Below, piece after piece: positions 21,780-32,400 of a DNA stretch of 64,000 nt; positions within the stretch are counted from its first letter, which is position 1, and the number at the start of each line of letters is the position of its first letter. Source of the stretch: Cristatella mucedo (lineage: Eukaryota; Bryozoa; Phylactolaemata; Cristatellidae); the NCBI GenBank assembly GCA_009760855.2, contig WPIO01000009.1, positions 3,531,001-3,595,000 of the forward strand, read 5' to 3'. A model generated the notes under the pieces. It had not been told where the DNA came from. It searched no databases and saw only the letters and a program-made list of their open reading frames with translations. The position numbers and the translations under genes are program-made.

Positions 21780-23210
21780 TTCTTCTCAGACCGTGCGCAC
21801 GACAGACGGCCGAAGTTCGAGGGCGCGACGAGCTGCTCGAGGATGCGTCTGAGTTATTCGCTGCTACTGCGCTTGCTGCCGCGATCGATAGGGCCTCCGT
21901 GCGGCCTCAGAGCCTCGGCGGCAGCAGCAGCAGCAGGTACGGTTAGCAAGCGCTCGCGAGCTCGCTGCGCGACCGGCTCGCTGTAACGCCGCTGCGCTCC
22001 TGCTCCGTGCCTGCTCCGTGCGCAGCCGGCCCCCCCCCCATGGTCCGAAGCGAATTCTAGCAAGAGAGAGCGAGAGAGGAGAGAGAGAGCGGAGAGCCGA
22101 TTTGGCGTGCTGGCTTGGGTCGCCGCGGGCTGCGCTTACGGAGGTCCACGGACGAGCTCGACCCGAGAGCGTAGCCGCCGCCGCCTCTGCCCAGCGGCGC
22201 GCGGGCTGCGACGGCGGCGGCGGCTCCGCTCTCTTTTTTCTTATTAACTGAGCCAGGACTTCAGCGACACGAGACGCAACCCCCCGCCCGCCCGCTCGCT
22301 CTCTCGCGGCGCTCGCGTCGCTGCTCCCAGCCTGGGGTAACCGGAAATACTTCTTACCTCCCCCTCCCGTTCGCTTCCGCCGCGTCACCTCGTAACGGCA
22401 GTAGAGGAACGAGCTCGCTGGCTTTATCGAAGCCAAGTACCCCTTCATAGCAGAAGCGCCACCGCTGTTACTGCCTGTGGCCGGCATAGGCGTGCTGGCT
22501 ATCGTCGCACAAAGCGGCTTCCGGTGTGGCTTCCGGCGTGGCTTCCGGACGAGCCGCAGCTGGCAGGCGACTGGTGCGTGTGCAGGGACGATGCGTCAGC
22601 TTCTTCGTCTGCGTCTCTCGTGCGGTATATTGGTGGGCCGGTGCTCGGCCGCTGCACGCCGGCCGGGGCGAGCGGACCGGCGAGGGCGGTCTGAACGTGG
22701 ACCGAGGGAAGAGCGGCCGACTATCTGGGCTTCTGCCGGATACATGGTTGCTAAAAAAAAAAACCTCGGTGTTTTCGCGACGTCGTCGCTCGCGTGCTGT
22801 CAGAGCGTCAAGCTTCATCTCAAGCTGCGAAGACGTGGTGTATCTGCAGCATAGCCTACACCTGCCGCGCTAAGCGCCGGGCATCGGCTGGCGGCCGGGC
22901 GGCTATTTGCTGGCAGACACGACGTTACCGCCTCTCGCCGACCGCAGCTCCACGGCGGTCGTAGCGCCACCTGCTAGCAGCAGTGAACCCGGGGGAGACC
23001 ACCTTCATACTGCGGAGCTGTTCGAGCGCTCTTTCCGAGTTTCCGAGAATGCGACCCAATCGTCTCATGGCATAAACTGCGAGTTTGCCTGGAAGTTGTT
23101 CGGGCTACGGCGCTACAGTGCTGGGTAGTCACGCTCGCGTTGCGCCGGCGGTCGACGTGTACCGGAAGCGCGAGGCCGCCTACCGGGCTAGTACGTGACG
23201 TACCTTCCTT
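21780..23210. promoter_or_regulatory. CpG-rich block, possible promoter
   Basis: About 1.4 kb of unusually GC- and CpG-rich sequence with GCC, CTG and CT-type short repeats. It is the most island-like part of the window and may be a promoter, perhaps for a minus-strand gene starting at 22487. Long open frames on both strands are composition effects. Confidence 0.4.
22358..22487 (-). CDS. Candidate first exon, unassigned
   Basis: From ATG at 22487 the frame reads MPATGSNSGGASAMKGYLAS and continues with IKPASSFLYCRYEVTRRKR to a strong donor GGGAG|gtaaga. It is 43 codons plus one base. The non-repetitive, codon-like middle stands out in the CpG-rich block. No matching downstream exon was found and no family recognised. 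Confidence 0.3.
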
Positions 23211-23572
23211 TCCTCGAGGCTCTTTGAACTCTTTCCTGCCGCCGGCTAGGTGTGCTTACTAATATGTAGTAGGCTAGACCACCGCCTGGTGCCCGGAAGA
23301 ATGCTAATGCAACATGGGCTGAAATGCTTCGTTATGGAGTACCCAGGCGATGTGAGTGAGAGACTTCAAAGTAGACAATCAGATCGTACATTCGCCAGCA
23401 GGGCCACACCAAGCGCAATAGCGAGTCAGTGCAGTCACGGTTAGGCTAGTAAGTGCACGCGAAAACAAAAACATGCACGCACGCTCGCGTACGTATGCAC
23501 GCACGCACGCCAATGCTCACAGCGGCACCTAGGGACAAGCTACCTCTGAATGCTTGCTTTGTTCATCTTAAG

Positions 23573-23762
23573 GTGGACATAAATAAATAAATCCTAGCTG
23601 ATTAAACAGCCTCTTTTTGTATAGCGGCAGAAGAGCCTTTACGGCTATCGCCACCGCTTGCAACGGCGATAAAGAATCGCCCACAGCAGGATTCGAACCC
23701 ACGACCTCGGGACCGAGGTCGTGAAAGCCACCGCCTTACCTAGTGTGCCATCACGGCTCATT
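23573..23762 (-). mobile_element. SINE-1 copy
   Basis: Full-length copy with hairpin cacgacctcgggaccgaggtcgtg, B-box and an (AAAT)n-complement tail. Confidence 0.9.
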
Positions 23763-23947
23763 GCAATCTTCCGTACAGTGGGGCGCCGCAAGGACCGCGA
23801 CCCTGAAAGTAGCTGCAACTGCTACACTCGTACGCGTCACTACTCTTATCACCTACCCGGCACCCCGGCAAGCAGTGCATCGACTCAAGGTCAAGTGTCA
23901 CTCAGTTTTAGGTTTCTGTATCCTCTTGCTTCGGCTCACCTATCCGA

Positions 23948-24142
23948 GATAAAAAAATAAATAAAATAAAATCCTAGCTGATTAAACAGCCTCTTTTTGT
24001 ATAGCGACAGAAGAGCCTTTACGGCTATCACCACCGCTTGCAGTGGCGATAAAGGATCGCCCACTGCAGGAATCGAACCCACGACCTCGGGACCGAGGTC
24101 GTGAAAGCAACCACCTTACCTAGTGTGCCATCACGGCTCACC
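23948..24142 (-). mobile_element. SINE-1 copy
   Basis: A second full copy about 190 bp from the previous one, same strand, nearly the same sequence, with its own AAATA-type tail. The two are separate insertions or a segmental duplication. Confidence 0.9.
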
Positions 24143-24149
24143 AGATACT

Positions 24150-24610
24150 TACTCCTCGGGTCCTCCTCTCCCCTCCCCCACTGCCGTCTCCTTTGGCCGT
24201 AGTCGTTTAGCTCGTCGTAGCCACCATTTTAAAACCTCCTCGCATCCATCACCTGTCCCTCGGATGCGGCCGCTTAGCTGTGCATCTAACCTTAAATCCT
24301 TCTGGGTCGTGCCTTCAGTCTCTGTGTACCTACTAAAGCCTAGAACTATCTGCCGACTGACATCAGGAAATCCCCTGCGTGGTCAAATGTAATGAAAAAC
24401 TTAAAAAACCCGGCTTTCCTTCCATGCAAGTCCTCCTTTAGGCGCGTGACACGTGACGATTCATTTGGTCCCGAAGTCTAACGGTGCAAGAACATCACCA
24501 GCCATTTGATCACGCTTCCTTTACACCGCATGTAAAGTACATAGAAATAGATTTAAGTTCGCTGAGGGCGCTACGAAAATTTATCGCTACTATTAGTGTT
24601 ATCATTACTA
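24150..24610 (+). mobile_element. LINE-A 3' end, degenerate
   Basis: Has aaccttaaatccttctgggt..gccttcagtctctgtg, matching the [11 protein letters not shown] part, then a decayed tail aaagtacatagaaatag..gctgagggcgc. Confidence 0.65.
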
Positions 24611-24681
24611 TCATCGACTCTTTCCGCCTGAGCCAAATCACGGTATTCTCTGACAGGCGACGATTGACCTTGGTACGAAAC

Positions 24682-24839
24682 CATTTGCTGCAGGATTTTT
24701 TTCTTTTCTGTCCAACCTAAACACATTCAAATATATCTGCAATTAATTCTTTTGCCTTAGCATTTGCTGCAGGATTTTTTTCTTTTCTGTCCAACCTAAA
24801 CACATTCAAATATATCTGCAATTAATTCTTTTGCCTTAG
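24682..24839. repeat. Perfect 79-bp tandem duplication
   Basis: 24682-24760 and 24761-24839 are identical as read. The unit is AT-rich and not open for coding. Identity implies a recent duplication or an assembly artefact. Confidence 0.95.
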
Positions 24840-24925
24840 CTTGCGATAATTTTTATCCCAAAATAAAGCCCACTCGGTTCTTACATCAACAGCCAAGCAT
24901 CGCTATCTCCAGTCTATCGCCTCAG

Positions 24926-25032
24926 ATAGAGAGAGAGAGAGAGAGTGCGGGCGCAATGTGCTCACTCCTCTTGCGAGCACTCTCGCCGGACTGCTGCCAA
25001 AGGTGTCAGACCGTCTCGGCAGGCTTTCGCTA
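24926..25032 (+). repeat. Left arm of inverted repeat
   Basis: GA run then gcgggcgcaatgtgctc..ggctttcgcta. It matches the reverse complement of 26390-26500 with only a few differences. The arms enclose about 1.36 kb. Confidence 0.9.
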
Positions 25033-26389
25033 GACCGTTAGCGCCCGGACTGATAGAAACAGACCGGAACCCTGCAGAATTGCAAAGCCGTTGGCAGTTG
25101 CTGACCGCCCAACCGACACTGCATAAAAATTGTTCTTGGGTTCAAGTATTATGTACCAATAAATTTTACGCTTAAAACTTTTCGAAAAGAGAAATTAATC
25201 CAAGAAAACTTTGTTTGCATGCTGGGACAGAGGTAATATTTTTTATTTACCCATTTCCAACGTGAAAGCGGACGAATATGCGTCTTTTGATTCATATTTA
25301 TTCAGAAAAAATGCCTCAAAATTAACATGTATTTTATATACTGAAGTTAAAAACGACTACGCCTAGAAGTGATTCTTTTTCCAAGATTTAGGATATCAAC
25401 GTAAATCATTCTCACCAATCAGCCCTCAAATTTAATTTACCAGCTCGAGTAAGCTCCGGATTCTGCTTGAATTGATCACGGCATCAAGCATATTGACTTT
25501 AGACGACATCCTGCAGCCCATTGAGCCATTGCTCTTCACCGTAGTTTCGAGCTGCTTCAGGATCCCACTGCTCAATGACGTTCCGCTGTTTTCAGTTAAG
25601 CGGCGAGTCTACTTCAAGACGCCCCTTCTAGTCTATAAATATTGCATGGGTCGGGCGTCCCCCGTAATAGACTGGCCAGTGCTAAGACGGAGAGCCTTCT
25701 CGTCTTTCATTATATTAGCTTCTGCTATTGGTTGCCACAAGCTCGTAAGACACATGTCCTTCATCTACCGAGCCGATCGAGCTGTACGATTCTCTACTGG
25801 CGGCTTCCCAATCGAAACATTTGTTCGCATGTCGAATTGGTCTTTTCAGCTAGTGGTTTGCGTGACGCTTCACACGTGACGCTTGTGGAAGCTTCCGGGA
25901 GGGGAGATTTCGCCACTCGTTAGTAACATCGCAATATCAAAAAAATCTGAATGGGTCAGATTATATTGGCATGGGTTAGGCGAGAACCTCTAGTGAAATA
26001 GGTGCACAGACGTCGTATCAAGCTTTCCGGCCAACATCTTCCCCAGTTTGACTTTTATAAACGACTTCACGAAGAATTTAGTACTACCCGCCTCCAGCTA
26101 GCGACGCTAGTATAAAATAAGGTACCTCTAAACTCCCAAAATCAACTGAAGTTATAGAATTGAATAGAATTTACAGTTTCTCTTACAATCTTGGTACAGC
26201 TCCTAATTTTTCATGTGCACGTATTAAATCGTAAATGAGCAAGTGAAATCAAGTGTATTGTTTAATCCGATGAGCTATGCAAGCTTGCATTTACTTGGTC
26301 GAACTCTCGGACCCTGCTCCTAGGATCGCACAGTTAGCCTCAGCCTTGCTCGCATTCTCGCATGACTTCCGAGCGATGCTTTGAGCGTT
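25033..26389. other. Interior of inverted repeat, no gene recognised
   Basis: AT-rich, with an unassigned 135-codon plus frame at 25472-25879. I saw no transposase motif. Confidence 0.4.
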
Positions 26390-26476
26390 TAGCGAAAGCC
26401 TGCCTAGACGGTCTGACACCTTTGGCAGCAGTCCGGCGAGAGTGCTCGCGAGAGGAGCGAGCACATTGCGCCCGCC

Positions 26477-26500
<24 letters not shown>
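26390..26500 (-). repeat. Right arm of inverted repeat
   Basis: tagcgaaagcc..cacattgcgcccgc then the (CT)n run. It lies just upstream of the presumed BBOX1-like 5' region, so the left arm may be an inverted copy of promoter-proximal DNA. Confidence 0.9.

Positions 26501-26543
<43 letters not shown>
26480..26543. repeat. (CT)n microsatellite
   Basis: About 64 bp of CT upstream of the BBOX1-like gene. Confidence 0.97.
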
Positions 26544-26546
<3 letters not shown>

Positions 26547-26972
26547 CAAGCAGCGGAGCCAGAAACCAGCCGCGGCTAGCGGCAGCTCGCTGCGCTCCGA
26601 CGCCGTGCAGTCCTAGCTTCCGCGCTGCTGCTTCCCGTCGCATTTCACGATCTGCAGGCGAGAGCAGCATCCCGGCAGCAGCCAGCGTGCCAAGAGGTCA
26701 GCAGCCCCGCCCCCGCCCCCCCCCCCGCCAAGCAGGTGCCCTCGCTGCAAAGCATTCACTCGCCTCGTGCTAGACAAGCGCGCGCACTATCGCGCTGCAC
26801 AAAAAGGCATGTGCCCCGCATGCGTGAACCACATAGCTTCCCTCGTCGTGCAGCGGCGGCCTGCCTGTCCTGCCGACGCCGGAAATCTCCAGGTGCCGCG
26901 ATAGGACGCTGTGTGTTTTTAGGCCGGTTTGTTTTTAGCCCGCTGACTCCGATATTGTCTCGAGTCGGAACC
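26544..26972 (+). promoter_or_regulatory. Probable 5'UTR/promoter of BBOX1-like gene
   Basis: GC- and CpG-rich, with a C run at about 26718, leading into the ATG at 26973 in good context (ACCATGC). Start site not determinable by reading. Confidence 0.4.
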
Positions 26973-26979
26973 ATGCCAG
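26973..26979 (+). CDS. BBOX1: BBOX1-like coding exon 1 (7 nt)
   Basis: ATGCCAG|gtgtgt. The single trailing G joins AC of exon 2 to make GAC, giving MPDASLF. The phase fits and context is good, but no homology can support seven bases. An alternative start within exon 2 would be the Met33 codon. Confidence 0.45.
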
Positions 26980-29442
26980 GTGTGTGTGCTTATCGGCGGC
27001 TGCCGACGCGGCACCCCCTTCCCCCAGATAGCATTAGACTTTGACACCACCCCCCACCGAGACAGCATAGGGCTCCTGCCTGGTTTCCTTGGGCTTTCCC
27101 TAGCGTTTGCGAGGAAAGCCCCGGTGAATAGAGAGAAACGTAGGTTGAGTGACAGAGAGCAGGTACGTTTTGGAATGAAAATCTGGAATTAAAAATGGAA
27201 TTTAATGTAAAACTCGTCCGAATACGCAGCGGCATTGGCATCCATGTATCGGCTTCAAGTCGGTTCGGTTAGAGAGCGAACGGAACCGTAAGCTAATGGC
27301 GTACGGTAGCAGCCAGCGTAAGCTAATGGCGTACGGTGGCAGCCAGCGTAAGCTAATGGCGTACGGTAGCAGCCAGCGTAAGCTAATGGCGTACGGTGGC
27401 AGCCAGCGTAAGCTAATGGCGAGTGCTGCTGACCTTGTTTGCCCTGGCCACAGCCCCATGAATTTCCTTTCTACAATTGCTTTAAATCATTAGAGATTCA
27501 CATTTTTGCGATTTCAAATGCACGCCGAGATAATTCTGTCTGACTGTAACGAGAAATCTTTCAGTGCTCATGGCTGAATGGGTAATTTTCCCAAGAAACC
27601 CCCCCCCCCTGTGTGCCTCTTTGCAAACACGGACACCGGCTCAGTAGAGTAACCGATGATTTATATGCAGACTACAGTCTATGCGTTTTACACACGCCGG
27701 AGTACGCTATGGTTTCCACGATGACACCTCAGGATCGCCTTTCGGAACTGTTTATCCAAGGCTCGTAGTAGTACAAACGCTATTTTCCGTCAAAACTAGT
27801 ACTGGCGCAATCATCTGGCTGTGGACCTCAGAAGTAGGAGGGATGGCATAACGTGCGATCGAGATCTTAGCTTAACGTCAGCACATTGTCTGGGAATTTT
27901 TACGCAAAAAGTCATTGCGCATGCGTGTTGCAGCACATCTTAGTCTGAGAGTAGGCCCAACCATTGAACGATGGCAGAGGTAGGCACCTCTGACGTTCGT
28001 TTGCTCAGCTGCTGCACTAACATGCGAGAGCTAGCACGGTACCCGTGCCCTCTGGCTCAAGCTAGCCCAGATCCTGAGCAATCCATCAACCAAATGCCTC
28101 ACTTCATACACTTCGTCCGATGCATTTCTTAAGGAGAATGCTGAATTGTGCAGCTCATCGCGTTCTAGCTGACTCAAACGTAAATCGCGTCGCATGGCTG
28201 AAATCCTAATCTAATGACTGATGTCTCAAACCTGACATTCTGAATGGCTATTGCAAATGAGTTACAGTTATAAGTTATATGTGGCGAACCTGGGCTAACA
28301 TTACGCGCCACGCTCGCCCATTCAACGGCAATAATTATTTTCCTGTTTTCCAGACGCTAGCCTGTTCGTTCGCGGACACCGCGCGGATGCAGCTGCGTCG
28401 CCGAAATTGGTGGAGCAGCTAAAGGAAGCCGACCTGAAGCCCATGTGCGACCTTGGCATTGAGCCTGTTCGATTCGAGTCTGCTCGCATTTGCTCATCAA
28501 CGCAAAGGCTTGTCGTGTCCTGGGCCGCTGACAAGCGCGACACTCAAGACCTGTATCCATTGACCTGGCTTCGCGATGCTTGTCAATCACCCTCCAGCTG
28601 GAATATGTCTACGAAGTCGAGGCGACGACTGTTCGAGAATCTACGAGGATCACAGGTCAAGGCCGATGGAGTCAGTTTGGTACGGCTCGAAGGTCGCTTC
28701 TCTGTAGCCTCTCTAGCAAAACCACGCACTCAACGTCTTGCGAACCAGCGTTTAACAGGTCAGATGATCTCGAAGTGCCATTGGCATCCAGCTCTGCTCA
28801 TCGCGACACGGTCCAAGTACATTTCTACAGCAGGCAGCTAGCTTACAGTGACAAGCAGCGTAGTGGGAGTTGTGAGCCAAGGATTGCACGAAATCTTACC
28901 AAGGCTGCTTAGCCTTGCTGCTCGCACTCACTCCCCATTGACGCACTCTTCGGTAATTGCCTCCCACCCATCTTCAGTTTCGCTCCTTGTACACGTGCGT
29001 TTCAGCCGCATGGAGCACATGCGTGCGTCAAAAGTCGTTGCAAGCAATTTCCTACTCAGTAGTACTCTATCTCAACCTTGTATTTTTGTAATCCGAAATC
29101 ACAGCATTATTCACAACATCATGCGACTTACTTTCGCATCCTCGCAGCTTCACAAGCCGAGAGCAGACGGGGCCTCTTGTAATGTAATGTATCTCCGTCT
29201 GTAACTCCACAAAGTCATTAAGACCATGTGGGGGTTACGCAGGAGAGTTTTGTATAGCGCACTCACAGCCTAAGCGGCTTTCGGTAAGCATTCCAAATCG
29301 CTCCAAATTCCAATTCCAATTCCATTCGCTCTTCCAAAAGATCACCAATTAATTACTCTAAACATCTGCCGCTACGCGGCTGGATGGCAGAGGTGTGTAG
29401 ATGCATTTCCTAGAAGAAGCTAGCTATAGCTATATCGCATAT

Positions 29443-29485
<43 letters not shown>

Positions 29486-32400
29486 TATATAGTTATAGTT
29501 ATAGCTATATATAGTTACTGACTGCCGGTACTCGCGGTATTGTCAATAGATTTTGTAAAAAAAAAAGTCGAATGCGGTAGGTTTGAATACAGTGGGCCAT
29601 GGGTCGGGAGCGCTTAGCCAGGGGAGGTTTGCAGTCAGTTTATTATTGACGAGAAATTGTCGCACTTGGCCACACTACCTTGCCCGCATCCTGGAGCTAA
29701 ATGACTGAATGTTAAGATCCTTAAGCGATTTTCTACTGCTACTTCCTGTAAGGCAATCTTGTTAAGTACCCAGCAGAGCGGATTATTCAAAGTCAAGTGT
29801 TCTAGATATTCCTTTTAATTGACCAAATTACCTTGCCTGGACCAGCTCGGATCGTGCAGCCTATGTGTTGCCGACTACAGCAGGCGCAACTACAGCGCCG
29901 CTTTATCTATTATGAACATGCATTTCCATTGATGCCATACAATCGTATTCGGCTCAAGCAAGTACATTTAAAGCCAAGACTTTAAAGCCCTATATTGAGT
30001 GTCGAAATAAGTCTCTGGGTCTTAATCGATAAAGAACGAAACCGGTGACCCCGAGGCTGCTTTATCCTTTCCCGCTCGAGGTAAAATTATTTTATTTTTT
30101 GACACTCGTTGCCACGGCAAACGGTCTCCGGTCTCTCGGCGTTTTGACATTAAAAAACAGCAACCCCCAGACCTGGCGGCCGCCTGTTCGGAACACCCAG
30201 AAGCTGTGCATCAAAGACGACAGGCATCTCTTTTTGAAAAGCCTTGCGCAGCATACCCTGAGTGAGCCGCTAGCTAGGGCCTCATTGGACCTGTTCAAAC
30301 AAAGAATCAACTAATTAGTACCGTACCTCTAAAATTTAATCGCTTCCTTTAAAATGGCACCGCCCCGCCGGATACCTGCCCTGATTGTGTTCGCTGAAGG
30401 CGAGCTGCTTGCTGTCCGCCTTTATGTTCCATCTAAAAGAAAAGCAGTAACTCCTCGGAAAACCCATAGACGTAGTGTCGACGACGTGACGTTCGGTGAT
30501 TTAAGATCCTTCTTGAAGGCTTCTGCGACTGAACTACTTAACAGACACCCATTTTTCTCGCCTGAACCGCAAAGCAGAAGCTGGTACAGATAGCTGTAAA
30601 TTGGTACGTTCAATCAAAATCTCTTCAACACAGTTTTTAAGCAAGGAGATTGATTATCACAGGCATGCCTTTATCAAGAAATAGACTAGTGCCGACGGCG
30701 ACGTGCCAACTGTCAACTGAACACCTGGTAACCACGGACAGAGTGCTCGTCATGCGCTTTCTTGTAGGTTTTAATACCAATTGTTATTATTGACTACCTG
30801 AACTTGTCTGAGCGGAGCGACAGTGGATCGCTCACAGGCGCTTCGTTTTCCTCGAGTTGCCATGCTTTCTTTCGGGTCTTTTAAGCCTTACATATAGAAA
30901 CATATAGAAACGGCATCTCTACGATCTCCTTGGCCAGAAAACTTAAAAAAAGAATCTGGTTTTCAAAGTCTATTCGACTGGCATCCTGCCAGCTCTGTGT
31001 GTCTTGCAGTGGCTGTATTTTCAAACTGGTCAAGAGTTAACGCTGCAGCTACTCTTTTTGCTAATTTTAACGTGAAATACTTTGGCTTTTGCTTCGTCGT
31101 CAACTTACGACTGCCTATAATCTCAGCAGCCTCGGCGCCAGATGTCGAGCAGATGGGCAAGCGTGCAGTTGTCGCTTCTCGACGGACGGACGATGAATCC
31201 GGTAGCTCACTTTGGCTGCTGCGTGGACATCTATCTCATTACTGTGAAATTACTTTTGAAATTAATTTGACTTCATGACATTTTAGGCACCCGGAGGTAA
31301 AACTGTCTCAGTCAAATGGGCTGATGGACACGTGAGCACCTACGCCAGCGAGTTTCTCTACTCACGAAGCTTCCGGCCATGCGCAGTGAAGAAGCGGCTG
31401 TCGGACACTTACATGCCCGAGAGAGTACACTGGGGATCTGAGATGCAGTCAGCCATACCTAGCGCAAGCTACGATGAGGTAAAACATCGCGTGCTGCATG
31501 CTTCTCGAAAATACTCCAGCTTACACGATTTGCATCACATGACTACGATCCGATAGCTAACGTGGCGTGCTTTCAAGACACTGGAACGAGTATTGGCAAA
31601 CCATCTAAACTCCTGCATCACAATTTCAAGCCTGGCGAGTATTTGTTCAGTCTAATTTTAGAGCAAATCGCTATACAGAGTCAGAAGTGGTGCGTGTATA
31701 ATGACCTTCTCATGTATGCGCACTAATGCAAAGTCTCTCTGCAAGTTCTGTTTCATCTCTCGTCAGCGTTAAATACCAAGGGCGACCAAATCCTTCTAAG
31801 GCGCCTATAATCTTGTCTTTGCATCATTGGCACCTCACTGCAATGATTTAGGTACTAAATCAGTGGGAGATTTCGTAGCACTGATGTAAATGGCGTTGAA
31901 TCGTCGGACATGTTCATTGAGTCATCGTCCTTATATTATTAAGTGCATGTACAGTCTTTAAAGTTCATAGCCCTAGTCCTAAGTGAACGCAAGCTATAAT
32001 CATAATTTGAGTAATCATCTATTTGAATAATCATAATTTAAATAATAATATATTTGAATTTCGCCCTAATAGAACTAAATTTCTATTTTGACTCTTCACC
32101 GAGATTTGAAAGAAATTATTTGAGCCGATCAGTGACACTGTTGTGTACGATTGCAGCGCTCGTAAGCGCAAGAAAGGAGAATTTATCTAAACAAAGAAAA
32201 TAATGGAAGCAAAAAGTGATTTTAGCTTCATTTTAAGGATCTCAAGACAATTGATATTACATCAAACACTAGCATTGAGCTCAGGGCTTTAGGTGCATAG
32301 CGACTGAAAGCCCAGGTCTCGTTAGGATCATAGATTGCTTAGAGGCACAGCTGAAACATCAGAGTGAGAGCAATGGACGGTACGAGTGAAATCCTGTAGC

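Noticed and set aside
21864-22357. Rest of the 207-codon minus frame in the CpG-rich block
   Set aside because: Beyond the donor at 22357 it is Arg/Ala low complexity from GC-rich repeats.
17677-27420. Regular repeats considered as CRISPR arrays
   Set aside because: Units are contiguous without unique spacers, and the genome is eukaryotic.
27202-27493. Ten-residue repeat peptides on both strands
   Set aside because: Consequence of a 30-bp minisatellite inside an intron; no start or splice support.
28680-28912. Continuation of BBOX1-like exon 2 frame past 28679
   Set aside because: Similarity to the family stops at the donor and resumes at 31287 in phase.
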